From assembly GCA_965140355.1 (NCBI GenBank), contig OZ223191.1, positions 310,001 through 374,000 of the forward strand: DNA of 64,000 bases, given 5' to 3'. Position numbers and translations under genes: made by a program. Positions 1 to 8,107 of this stretch are shown here, one piece after another. Each line of letters starts with the position of its first letter. Position 1 is the stretch's first letter. Source of the stretch: Acetobacterium sp965140355 (GTDB lineage Bacteria; Bacillota; Clostridia; Eubacteriales; Eubacteriaceae). Below the pieces are notes generated by a model. That model saw nothing but the letters and a program-made list of their open reading frames with translations. It ran no database searches and was not told the DNA's origin.

Positions 1-147
1 TTTAAATTAAGAATTGCTTTTATGAATTGTATGAATTTTAGATCGGGGTTGCAATTGTTGAGATACCTTTCCTTTTATCCCAGATATCGATCATATCTGG
101 TGGATATAAAAGAGCGTTTGAGGAATGAACGCGCATTAAGAAAGTAA
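1..147 (+). CDS. C-terminal end of an unidentified protein (partial)
   Basis: Frame 1 is open from the first base of the window to a TAA at 145-147, giving about 48 residues with a strongly basic end (...RNERALRK). The start lies outside the window. It sits directly upstream of polysaccharide genes on the same strand, so it may be the tail of a glycosyltransferase or acyltransferase of the same locus, but nothing in the visible residues identifies a family. A chance open frame of this length is possible. Confidence 0.45.
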   Translation, partial: FKLRIAFMNCMNFRSGLQLLRYLSFYPRYRSYLVDIKERLRNERALRK

Positions 148-260
148 AAAAGTAGTGGTATCGTTGATTATATATATTTAAATTTGGGGAAACATGAGAA
201 GATTAAATGTAGTAGCTATAAATATAAGTTAGTTTTAAATAAGTTTAGAAGGAAAAAAGG

Positions 261-1349
261 ATGAGCTTAGTATCAACAATTCTAATATATGCACTTACAA
301 TTATAACATCGACTATTGCCTTTTATATAGCAGGTCAAGGTCGGTATAAATTGACACGTCAGTTAGGATTTTTTTTTGCAATTGCAATTACGGTAATTAT
401 TGCTGGAATACGATATTCAATTGGGACAGACTACTTTTCATATATTCATGGATTTGATCAAATTAAAAATGGATTAAATGTCAGGTGGGCGGGTTTAGAG
501 GTTGGATTTTATTATCTGAATCTGTTTTTAGCAAAAATTGGTTTTGGGTCTCAAAGCATCATGTTTGCAGGTTCGTTAATAACAATGCTTTTTATTTCAA
601 AGGCGTTGATGATAAAAAAGGAGGTTATTTCTGTAGGTTTTGGAGCGTTTGTCTTCATGCTTTTATTTTACCAAAGCTCGTTTAACATAATCAGGTTAAT
701 GATAGCGGTCAGTATATTTTTATATAATATTTCTAATATTGAGAATCGAAAATTACTTAAGTTTTTGCTGTTTTCTTTTTTAGCTGCTAGTTTTCATATA
801 ACGGCATTGGCGACAATTCCAATGTATTGGGTGTTACCGCTACAAAAAAACTCAAAAAAGAAGTATTTCTTATTTACCGCAGTATGTATATTATTGATTT
901 TTTTTAATCCAATTTTGGAACGAATTTTATCTGTGGTAAATTTAGATAGCATTAGTTATTATAAACAGTATATTGGATACTCGAATAAATCGATTGATAT
1001 TGCAATCAAAAAAACGATTTTGTATTTACCGATTTTAATTCCCGGGGTGTTTATGTATAAAAAGTGTTTGGAACAATATAAAGGCTTTTATATTTACTAC
1101 ACGCTAACTGTATTAGGTGTTATTGTATCTGCGCTAGGGACATTTCAAGTGGTTTATGTTGATCGAATAGCTCAGTATTTTCTTATCGCAGCAGTAATCG
1201 TAGTTCCTGTATACATGCGAGTTTTTTTGAAAAATAAAAATTATTTATTTTTTGCTATGGGTATCGTTTTATATTTAATTTTATTTTGGATTTATATTTA
1301 TTTCATTGTTAAGGATCACGCTACAATTCCGTATCTATGGATTATTTAA
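261..1349 (+). CDS. EpsG-like membrane polysaccharide polymerase
   Basis: A 362-residue integral membrane protein with roughly ten hydrophobic segments. The motif RYSIGTDYFSY near residue 53 is typical of EpsG/Wzy-like proteins of exopolysaccharide clusters. Family knowledge: these polymerise lipid-linked repeat units at the outer face of the membrane. The start at 261 has an AAGGA ribosome site about 7 bases upstream. The gene runs into the glycosyltransferase gene 20 bases downstream. The assignment as polymerase is from the EpsG family and context; the exact linkage made cannot be read from sequence. Confidence 0.8.
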   Translation: MSLVSTILIYALTIITSTIAFYIAGQGRYKLTRQLGFFFAIAITVIIAGIRYSIGTDYFSYIHGFDQIKNGLNVRWAGLEVGFYYLNLFLAKIGFGSQSIMFAGSLITMLFISKALMIKKEVISVGFGAFVFMLLFYQSSFNIIRLMIAVSIFLYNISNIENRKLLKFLLFSFLAASFHITALATIPMYWVLPLQKNSKKKYFLFTAVCILLIFFNPILERILSVVNLDSISYYKQYIGYSNKSIDIAIKKTILYLPILIPGVFMYKKCLEQYKGFYIYYTLTVLGVIVSALGTFQVVYVDRIAQYFLIAAVIVVPVYMRVFLKNKNYLFFAMGIVLYLILFWIYIYFIVKDHATIPYLWII

Positions 1350-1369
1350 AATTAAAAGGAGATGTAAAA

Positions 1370-2332
1370 ATGGATGATAATAATCCGCTAGTAAGCATAG
1401 TGGTTCTAACTTATGGACATGAAAAATATATAAACCAGGCATTGGATAGCATACTCATGCAGAAAGTGAATTTTGAATATGAAATTATTGTCGGTGAAGA
1501 CTGTTCACCTGATGATACACGAACAATTTTGAAAGAATACGAACAAAAATATGTTGATAAATTTGTTATGATTTATCGTGACAAGAATATTGGTGCACAT
1601 AAAAACGAACAAGATATTTTAAAAAAATGCAGAGGTAAATATATCGCATTTTTAGAAGGCGATGATTATTGGATATCAAATCAAAAACTTCAAATTCAAG
1701 TTGACTATTTGGAAAATCACAAGGATTTCATTGCTACTGCGCATAGAGTGGAAATTGTAGACGAATTTGGCAACAAAACTAAGGAAAAGTATCCAGAATG
1801 CAAAGATCGCAGTTATACTTTTAAGCATTATAAAAAAGGTTTGTTACCGGGTCAGTCAGGTTCGATTGTCAGCAAAAATATTTATAATAATAGTAAGTAT
1901 GATATAAGTATTCTCGGTAATAGCAACTTAGTGCCGGGAGATAGAATTACGGTTTTTGTGCTTGCAACATATGGGGAAATTTATTGCTTCCGCGAGGTTA
2001 TGAGTGCTTATCGACATGTTACCACATGTGGTAGTAGTTATAGTGCAACTAAAGAAAAAAAGATTGAACCGCTGAAAAAAATAAGTTATTATTATGCTTT
2101 GATGAAATATGCACACGTAATTAAAACGAATAAGAAAGCCATTAAAGCTTCAGAATCATTATATCTTTGGGTGGTCATAAGATCTGTGGCAGATAAAAAT
2201 GTTGGTTTAAAATTGATCAAAAAGGCCTTTATAGAAATTGATCATAAAGGAGCCGCGCTAGGATTCTCATTTTATCAAATTATTTCATGGCCGGTTCGAC
2301 GTGTTATTTTTAAGCAAGAAGGAAGAATTTGA
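1370..2332 (+). CDS. Glycosyltransferase family 2
   Basis: A GT-A fold inverting glycosyltransferase of about 320 residues. The N-terminal nucleotide-binding strand is LVSIVVLTYGHEKY, followed by the IIVGEDCSPDDT segment and the metal-binding acidic motif EGDDYW near residue 95. The reading frame extends upstream to 1337, overlapping the previous gene, but the ATG at 1370 has a good AAAGGAGA site 7 bases upstream, so this start is preferred. It probably adds one sugar to the lipid-linked repeat unit at the cytoplasmic membrane face. Donor and acceptor are not predictable. The C-terminal 80 residues are basic and may help membrane association. Confidence 0.85.
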   Translation: MDDNNPLVSIVVLTYGHEKYINQALDSILMQKVNFEYEIIVGEDCSPDDTRTILKEYEQKYVDKFVMIYRDKNIGAHKNEQDILKKCRGKYIAFLEGDDYWISNQKLQIQVDYLENHKDFIATAHRVEIVDEFGNKTKEKYPECKDRSYTFKHYKKGLLPGQSGSIVSKNIYNNSKYDISILGNSNLVPGDRITVFVLATYGEIYCFREVMSAYRHVTTCGSSYSATKEKKIEPLKKISYYYALMKYAHVIKTNKKAIKASESLYLWVVIRSVADKNVGLKLIKKAFIEIDHKGAALGFSFYQIISWPVRRVIFKQEGRI

Positions 2333-2381
2333 AATATGATAAAAATAGGAAGATTTAAATTAAAAAAATATTAAAAAAATG

Positions 2382-2410
2382 TTGACAGATTAGAATAACT
2401 ATGTTAAATT
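2382..2410 (+). promoter_or_regulatory. Sigma-A promoter of the riboswitch-controlled gene
   Basis: A perfect -35 TTGACA (2382-2387) is followed 16-17 bases later by the -10-like TTAAAT/TAAATT (2404-2410, 4 of 6 matches). Transcription would begin near 2417, about 50 bases before the first riboswitch, so all three aptamers would be in the leader. Confidence 0.55.
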
Positions 2411-2470
2411 ATAGATACCAAAGAGAATATTACTAAAATGTAATATTTGGAGATGCTAATTAAGATAGTT

Positions 2471-2574
2471 GGAACTTTCCAACGATAAGGGCAAACCTAT
2501 TGAAAAATAGCGACGCAAAACTAAAGGGCCTGTAAAATGGCAGCCAGTTACCGAAAACGGGAAGTTTTTGTTTT
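2471..2574 (+). promoter_or_regulatory. c-di-GMP-I (GEMM-I) riboswitch, copy 1
   Basis: The conserved blocks occur in order: GGGCAAACC, a stem capped by a GAAA tetraloop (CTATT/AATAG), GACGCAAA, GGGCCT, ATGGCAGCC and TTACCG. This is the class I c-di-GMP aptamer. The P1 helix can form from AACTTTCC (2473-2480) and GGGAAGTT (2559-2566), and is followed at once by a U-rich tract (2565-2574), which suggests transcription termination as output. The P3 base is slightly degenerate (AAAACTAAAGGGCC), so affinity may differ from the other copies. Confidence 0.9.
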
Positions 2575-2619
2575 GTAAAAGACAGATAAAATGGTAGTTA
2601 TAAAAGTGAATATGATCGT

Positions 2620-2725
2620 GGAAAGCTTTCCAACGATAAAGGCAAACTTATTGAAAGATAGGGACGCAAAGCTAGAGGGCCTGTAAAATGGCAGCCAGTT
2701 ACCGAAAACGGAAAGTTTTTGTTTT
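2620..2725 (+). promoter_or_regulatory. c-di-GMP-I (GEMM-I) riboswitch, copy 2
   Basis: Same conserved blocks as copy 1, with near-identical sequence from the ACGATAA block to the ACCGAAAACGG block. P1 can form from AAGCTTTCC (2623-2631) with GGAAAGTTT (2710-2718), then a U-rich tract to 2725. The 5' arm is part of a 12-base palindrome, so it could also fold on itself as an alternative to P1. The GAAA tetraloop and its receptor region are retained. Confidence 0.92.
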
Positions 2726-2779
2726 ATAAAAGATTGATTGATATTATTGTTGTAAGAATTAAAGATTAAGAAAAGATCG

Positions 2780-2878
2780 TGGAATGTTTTCCAACGATAA
2801 AGGCAAACCAACTGAAAAGTTGGGACGCAAAGCCAAGGGCCTGTAAAATGGCAGCCGGCTACCGAAAGGAGTTTCCAT
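2780..2878 (+). promoter_or_regulatory. c-di-GMP-I (GEMM-I) riboswitch, copy 3
   Basis: Best match of the three to consensus: AGGCAAACC, a perfect CCAACT-GAAA-AGTTGG stem, GGGACGCAAAGCC, GGGCCT, ATGGCAGCCGG and TACCG. Unlike copies 1 and 2 it has no U-tract. Its 3' edge runs directly into the ribosome site AAAGGAG (2865-2871), 8 bases before the ATG at 2880. GTGGAA (2779-2784) can pair with TTCCAT just before the start codon, and GGAG can pair with TTCC at 2789-2792. Translational control is therefore the likely output of this copy. Confidence 0.93.
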
Positions 2879-2879
2879 C

Positions 2880-4232
2880 ATGAAAAAGGTAGTAGTTTTA
2901 TTAGTAGCACTTTGTATGACATTTAGTATGGTGCCAGTTAATGCAGCATATCATTATAGTGATAATAATCCTAGTAGAAATGTTGTGGCAACAGAGCCAT
3001 CTCCACAACCAGAAGTTGTAACAGTAGTTCAACCAGAAAAAGAAGTTGCTGCACCAAGTAGTGAATCGGTAAATGTGAAAGATTATAACGCTAAGGGCGA
3101 TGGTGTTGCAGATGATACATCAGCAATCCAAAATGCATTGAATAAAAATAATTCAGTTTATATTCCGGATGGAACATATATGATTAATGTTGATCAATCA
3201 TTGCGAGTCAATTCGAATCAAACAATCACAATGAGTGCAAATGCTGTTTTAAAAGCGATTCCAACCTCAAGTGAATCCAATGCTGTTATTCTTGTTTCTG
3301 GAGTAAAGAATGTAAATATCTCTGGTGGAAGAATAATTGGCGAAAGAAATAGCCATAAGGGAACAACTGGTGAATGGGGAATGGGAATTCGAATAATTGA
3401 TGGCGCAGAAAGTATCACAGTAACTAATATTACTATTAGCGATTGTTGGGGCGATGGCATCTATGTTGGTGGATTCATTAACGAAGATTCGGTTAGTTCA
3501 ATCTTAATCGATAACGTTGTTAGTGATAACAATAGAAGACAAGGTTTATCAATTACAAGTGCCAAAAACGTAATCGTCAGCAACAGTGTATTTAAAAACA
3601 CAAATGGAACAGCACCGGAATCTGGCATTGACATTGAACCAAATAAGGATCAAGTTACTGAAGATATTAAAATCATTAACACTGAGACTTCTGGTAATAA
3701 TGGAGTAGGGATTTTATTATATGGTAAAAGTGGAACAGTTCGAGGGGTTGAGATTTCAAATAGTACATTAATCAATAATGGTGATTTGGGTCTTGCATTA
3801 ATCACAGCTAATGATCTTACTATCAGTAATACTAAGATTGCTAATAATTGGGTTGGGGTTGAAATTCGAAGTGATATAGTAAATACTATTTTCAAAAATA
3901 CAGTTATCTCAGAAAATTATGATGCTGGTGTAAAATTGGTTGCAAAATCTCAAAGTTCAGGAATCGAAAACGTTGTTTTTCAAGAGTCAACATTTGCTAA
4001 CAATAGTCAATATTCAGCAGGAGCTGCAGATGGTATAAAAATTAGCAATGCAGATTCTTCAGGATATATTAAAGGGATTCAGTTCAAGGATAGTGAATTC
4101 ATTGATAATCAGAGCTCGCCTACTCAAAGATCTGGTATTGCGATTGCTTCTTCTAATTCTGTAAGCGGTATAGAGATTGATAATAACTGTACTTTTAATG
4201 GTAATATTGCAGGCAATAAAATTTCTTTATAA
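2880..4232 (+). CDS. Secreted right-handed beta-helix (pectate-lyase-like) protein
   Basis: A 450-residue exported protein. Residues 1-22 form a signal peptide with a basic start, a hydrophobic core and an A-A-type cleavage site. After a Pro/Glu/Val-rich linker, the motif VKDYNAKGDGVADDTSAIQNAL (near residue 66, written here as VKDYNAKGDGVADD then TSAIQNAL) is the hallmark entry to the pectate-lyase/GH28 beta-helix superfamily. The rest is a series of beta-helix coils rich in N, S, G and I (SNSVFKNT, SNSTLINN, SNTKIANN). Such proteins cut, epimerise or bind polysaccharide. Its place in the polysaccharide locus and its three c-di-GMP riboswitches suggest a biofilm matrix function. No cell-wall anchor is visible. 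Catalytic residues cannot be assigned. Confidence 0.85.
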   Translation: MKKVVVLLVALCMTFSMVPVNAAYHYSDNNPSRNVVATEPSPQPEVVTVVQPEKEVAAPSSESVNVKDYNAKGDGVADDTSAIQNALNKNNSVYIPDGTYMINVDQSLRVNSNQTITMSANAVLKAIPTSSESNAVILVSGVKNVNISGGRIIGERNSHKGTTGEWGMGIRIIDGAESITVTNITISDCWGDGIYVGGFINEDSVSSILIDNVVSDNNRRQGLSITSAKNVIVSNSVFKNTNGTAPESGIDIEPNKDQVTEDIKIINTETSGNNGVGILLYGKSGTVRGVEISNSTLINNGDLGLALITANDLTISNTKIANNWVGVEIRSDIVNTIFKNTVISENYDAGVKLVAKSQSSGIENVVFQESTFANNSQYSAGAADGIKISNADSSGYIKGIQFKDSEFIDNQSSPTQRSGIAIASSNSVSGIEIDNNCTFNGNIAGNKISL

Positions 4233-4290
4233 GTTAGAAATGCTATTAATATAGTTATCAGATAGCGTATAAATAGTTAAATTAAGAAGT

Positions 4291-4340
4291 AAAACCTTTC
4301 CGATTAACGATAAAAAGTCATTAATCAGAAAGGTTTTTTT
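4291..4340 (+). terminator. Rho-independent terminator after the beta-helix gene
   Basis: Arms 4291-4307 (AAAACCTTTCCGATTAA) and 4321-4337 form a long stem with a 13-base loop, followed by a run of T. It closes the riboswitch-controlled transcript as a single-gene unit. Confidence 0.9.
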
Positions 4341-4540
4341 AATTTAATTATTGTTAACGATTCTAAATGAGTATAATTGTAAGTTGATTTAATAGAAAAC
4401 TATAGGTATAATTATATAAAGATTATCAAAAACGCTTTATCGAATGTTTAGAAAGTAATAATTATTATTCCGTTTATATAAAGTGAAAATAAATTCGAGA
4501 TGAATTCATCAAAAATTTTAAAATAAGAAATGAGAAAAAA

Positions 4541-5995
4541 ATGGACGACGTTCAAATAAAATCCAAAGTCATTTCATCACTCTTTTGGAAACTCATGGAG
4601 AGGGGAGGAACCCAAGGGATACAATTTATAATACAGATAGTGTTGGCGCGCCTACTTCTTCCCGAAGAATATGGACTAATTGCGATATTAACAATTTTTA
4701 TTTCTATAGCAAATATACTTGTGCAATACGGCTTTAATACAGCACTTATTCAAAAAAAAAGCGCCGATGATACGGATTTTTCTTCCGTTTTCTTTTTAAG
4801 TTTAGCGGTGGCAGGACTGCTTTATGGTATTCTTTTTTTTACGGTTCCACTAATAGCTAGTTTTTATGAAAAACAAATGCTTGTTCCATTGCTTAGAGTA
4901 TTAGCGTTAACATTATTTATTGGAGCCTTAAATTCGATACAAAATGCTGTTGTAGCTAGAAGTTTAGAGTTTAAAAAACTATTTTACAGTAGTATAGGTG
5001 CAATTGTAGTGTCCGGAATTGTTGGGATTGTAATGGCTTATATTGGTTATGGTGTATGGGCGTTAGTGATGCAACAGTTGATAAATCAATTAGCGATCGC
5101 GGTCATACTTTGGTTTACAGTAAAATGGAGACCAAAGCTTCTTTTTTCTATCGAGAGCTTGAAAAGTATGTTTTCATTTGGATGGAAATTGTTAATATCG
5201 GCATTAATAGATACACTTTATATCAATTCATATAGCCTTGTAATCGGTAAAATGTATAACCCAGCAATGTTGGGTTATTTTAGCAGGGGTCAACAATTTC
5301 CAGGACTTGTTGTAATTAATGTGAATGGATCAATTCAATCGGTAATGTTTCCAGCCCTCTCAGCTCAACAAGATAACAAACTAAGAGTTAAAACAATGGT
5401 GCGCAGAGCAATTGTAACCAGCTCTTTCTTAATATTTCCGATGATGGTTGGGTTAGCAGTTATCGCTGAACCGTTAGTAAAGATTTTACTAACGGATAAG
5501 TGGTTACCATGTGTACCATTTTTACAAATTTCATGCGCAGGATATGCTTTAATGCCAATTCACACATCAAATTTACAAGCGATTAATGCATTAGGTCGAA
5601 GCGATATTTTTTTAAAACTAGAGATTATAAAAAAAACAATTGATGTTTTAATTCTTGTTGTATCTATCTTTTATGGTATCTATGCAATTGCGATTGGACT
5701 ACTTGTTGCTAATATTATTTCTTCTTTCGTAAACGCTTATCCAAATTTGAAGTTATTAGATTACAGTTATAAACAACAAATAAAAGATATAATGCCGTCA
5801 CTCATCCTTTCATTGATAATGGGCAGTGTAATTTATTGTTTTTCATTGCTTGAAATGAATCCCGGTCTAACGATAATCGTTCAAATTAGTATTGGAATAA
5901 TTTTATATTTTGGAATGGCAAAAATATTAAAGTTGGAAAGCTTTACATATTTAATTTCTACGGGAAAAGAACTTTTTACTAATGGGAAAAGGTAA
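4541..5995 (+). CDS. Wzx-type oligosaccharide flippase (MOP superfamily)
   Basis: A 484-residue protein with 12-14 hydrophobic segments. The N-terminal pattern SLFWKLMERGGTQGIQFI followed by LARLLLPEEYGLIAILTIF is characteristic of the polysaccharide-transport branch of the MOP superfamily (WzxC/TuaB-like). It should move undecaprenyl-linked repeat units across the membrane for polymerisation by an EpsG/Wzy protein such as that at 261-1349. The ribosome site is weak (GAGA 7 bases upstream). A 309-base gap upstream holds the previous terminator and AT-rich DNA, so it probably has its own promoter, which I could not place with certainty. Confidence 0.88.
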   Translation: MDDVQIKSKVISSLFWKLMERGGTQGIQFIIQIVLARLLLPEEYGLIAILTIFISIANILVQYGFNTALIQKKSADDTDFSSVFFLSLAVAGLLYGILFFTVPLIASFYEKQMLVPLLRVLALTLFIGALNSIQNAVVARSLEFKKLFYSSIGAIVVSGIVGIVMAYIGYGVWALVMQQLINQLAIAVILWFTVKWRPKLLFSIESLKSMFSFGWKLLISALIDTLYINSYSLVIGKMYNPAMLGYFSRGQQFPGLVVINVNGSIQSVMFPALSAQQDNKLRVKTMVRRAIVTSSFLIFPMMVGLAVIAEPLVKILLTDKWLPCVPFLQISCAGYALMPIHTSNLQAINALGRSDIFLKLEIIKKTIDVLILVVSIFYGIYAIAIGLLVANIISSFVNAYPNLKLLDYSYKQQIKDIMPSLILSLIMGSVIYCFSLLEMNPGLTIIVQISIGIILYFGMAKILKLESFTYLISTGKELFTNGKR

Positions 5996-6058
5996 AGCTA
6001 AAAAAATACCTTTGTGCTTCTGAGCAGTACGGATTTTATTTTACTTATGGAGTAAATT

Positions 6059-6934
6059 ATGGATATAAAAAGAAAGGTTAAGATGGCACTAAAGAAGGTC
6101 AAAGCGGGAATATTAAAGATGGATATGCTTTTTTTAAAAGGTAATATCAGAGCGTGGCACTCACGTTATTTTAAATATCGTGGCAAAGCCCATAAGTTGA
6201 CAAAGGATATTTATTTTCCTCCACATACCTTTTCTAATAGTAATGTTCGAATGGGACCGTCAGGGGAATTATTAGCAATCGGAGGAGACTTGTCATCAGA
6301 ACGAATAATTTATGCATTTAAAAATGGAGTTTATCCGATGTTTTTTAAGAATGATCCGATTCTTTGGTGGACTTCAAACACGCGTTGTATTTTATACTTG
6401 GAAAAATTACATATTGGAAGAGATGTAAAAAAATTTTTGAAGAATCAAAAATTCAATCTGACAACAGATAGAGCTTTTGAAGATGTTGTAAATGCCTGCT
6501 CAGAATTAAGAAAAGGTGACACATGGCTTACCTCTGAAAGAATAGATGCATCGATAAAACTTCATGAGTCTGGATTTGCTCATTCCGTCGAAGTTTGGCA
6601 GAACGAGAACTTAATAGGGGGATTATTTGGCATTATGATTGGATCCTATTTTTATCTCGAATCAATGTTTAAGCGGGTTGATCATAGTTCAAAAGTGGCA
6701 TTTGTTGCATTAAGTCTCAGGTTAAAGGAGTTGGATTTTTTTATGATAGACTTGGGAATTTGGCCGACTAATAATTTATTAAATTATGGTGCTGAAATTA
6801 TTAATCGTGATGAGTACTTGAAACTAGTAAATAAAAGCATTAGTAGTCCAGACACAAATATAGAATGGGAAGAATTGTTTGAAAACTGGGATCTCAAAAT
6901 GGCGGTTGAAAGACATCTTCAGGAAAATCGATGA
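6059..6934 (+). CDS. Aat-like (leucyl/phenylalanyl-tRNA-protein transferase family) protein, paralogue 1
   Basis: A 291-residue protein aligning along most of its length with Aat. Landmarks: FPPH (53-56), GELLAIGGDLSSER (69-82), PILWW (100-104), DTWLT (154-158), LHESGFAHSVEVW (168-180), ESMF (E201), ID (D231). Compared with E. coli Aat, Trp111, Glu156 and Asp186 are kept, but Trp49 of the aminoacyl-adenosine pocket is Met and Gln188 is Gly. It has about 40 extra N-terminal residues and a C-terminal ENWD-x-x-x-A-x-E-x-H tail shared with its two neighbours. GGAG lies 6 bases before the ATG. Family knowledge: Aat uses aminoacyl-tRNA as donor and has a GNAT-like fold related to FemX. Substrate here is unknown; context suggests polysaccharide modification. 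Confidence 0.85.
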   Translation: MDIKRKVKMALKKVKAGILKMDMLFLKGNIRAWHSRYFKYRGKAHKLTKDIYFPPHTFSNSNVRMGPSGELLAIGGDLSSERIIYAFKNGVYPMFFKNDPILWWTSNTRCILYLEKLHIGRDVKKFLKNQKFNLTTDRAFEDVVNACSELRKGDTWLTSERIDASIKLHESGFAHSVEVWQNENLIGGLFGIMIGSYFYLESMFKRVDHSSKVAFVALSLRLKELDFFMIDLGIWPTNNLLNYGAEIINRDEYLKLVNKSISSPDTNIEWEELFENWDLKMAVERHLQENR

Positions 6935-7124
6935 TTTAGTTTTATTTTATAAAGAACGATGGTTAGAAAATTAAAAATAATTATTCTAAATGTAAACATA
7001 ATATTTTGAATTTAATTTTTATAATAACTCAACCAAACAATAAATAGATTTATATAGAATTTATATTCGAAGGTTTTCTTATTATTAGAATCTGCTTTTA
7101 AATTTTTGATAAAAGGAGTGGAAC

Positions 7125-7991
7125 ATGACAATCGACAAAGTGAAAAAGAGCATTACCCAGATTAATAAACGATTTTTAAAAGGGAGCATAAAAGCATATT
7201 ACCTGCATTACTTTAAATACAAGGGAAAAGCTTATAATTTAACGAAAGACATTTATTTTCCACCACATTCGACATCAAATAAAAATTTGAGAATGGGACC
7301 ATGTGGAGAACTGCTGGCAATTGGAGGAGATTTGACGCCGGAGCGGATGATTTTTGCTTATAAAAATGGAATCTATCCAATGTATTTCGAAAATTATCCA
7401 ATTTTGTGGTGGACTTCAGAAATTCGATGTGTTATATTTCCTAATAATATTCATATTTCTAAAGGTGTGCGAAATTTTGTAAAAAAAACAAACTTTCGTC
7501 TTACCGTGGATAGTGCTTTCAAAGATGTTGTATATGCATGTAGGGAAACGAGAGAGGAATCCACTTGGATTACGCCTGAAAGGATTACAGCCTCTTGTAA
7601 ATTGCATGAATTAGGGATTGCTCATTCTTTTGAAATATGGGACGGAGATCAATTGATCGGGGGATCATTTGGTGTTGCTATGGGATCATATTTTTATGGT
7701 GAATCTCAGTTTACAAGAGTAAGTAATGCGGGAAAAGTCGCTATGGTTGCATTATGCCTCCGATTAGACGAATTAAATTATTCTTTGGTAGATGGTGGGT
7801 TTTGGCCAACGAAATACTTAAAAGAAATGGGATCTGAGATTATTAGCCGCGAAGCGTATCTAAAAATATTGGAGCACAGCGTGTGTGAACCGGACATTGT
7901 CAAAAATTGGAGCGGTTTATTTGAAAACTGGGATCTTAGATTGGCTATTGAAAAACATCTCAAACAAAAGTCACAAACAGCAAGTGCTTAA
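7125..7991 (+). CDS. Aat-like transferase, paralogue 2
   Basis: A 288-residue paralogue of the genes on either side. Landmarks: FPPH (45-48), GELLAIGGDLTPER (61-74), PILWW (92-96), STWIT (146-150), LHELGIAHSFEIW (160-172), ESQF (E193; the usual Met is Gln), VD (D223). The Trp49 equivalent is Met and the Gln188 equivalent is Gly, as in paralogue 1. The N-terminal extension KYKGKAYNLTKDIYF and the C-terminal tail FENWDLRLAIEKHL are shared across all three copies. The start has AAAGGAG 7 bases upstream. The 190-base gap before it is AT-rich without a clear terminator, so the trio is likely co-transcribed. Confidence 0.85.
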   Translation: MTIDKVKKSITQINKRFLKGSIKAYYLHYFKYKGKAYNLTKDIYFPPHSTSNKNLRMGPCGELLAIGGDLTPERMIFAYKNGIYPMYFENYPILWWTSEIRCVIFPNNIHISKGVRNFVKKTNFRLTVDSAFKDVVYACRETREESTWITPERITASCKLHELGIAHSFEIWDGDQLIGGSFGVAMGSYFYGESQFTRVSNAGKVAMVALCLRLDELNYSLVDGGFWPTKYLKEMGSEIISREAYLKILEHSVCEPDIVKNWSGLFENWDLRLAIEKHLKQKSQTASA

Positions 7992-8107
7992 TAATTCTTA
8001 CATATCAAAGAAAGTATTGATTTTGTATAGATCGGTTCGATTTTATATTGATATCAATAAGTGGTGTACTAAGTTAACATATTGCGATAAATATGGGAGA
8101 ATTAAAA

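Noticed and set aside
2548..2811. 87-codon minus-strand open frame across the riboswitch array
   Set aside because: It is antisense to three GEMM-I aptamers and its apparent internal repetition comes from the repeated RNA sequence.
2467..2870. Three spaced repeats suggestive of a CRISPR array
   Set aside because: Repeats are about 100 bases with riboswitch core motifs, and spacers are not of uniform length; no cas genes nearby.
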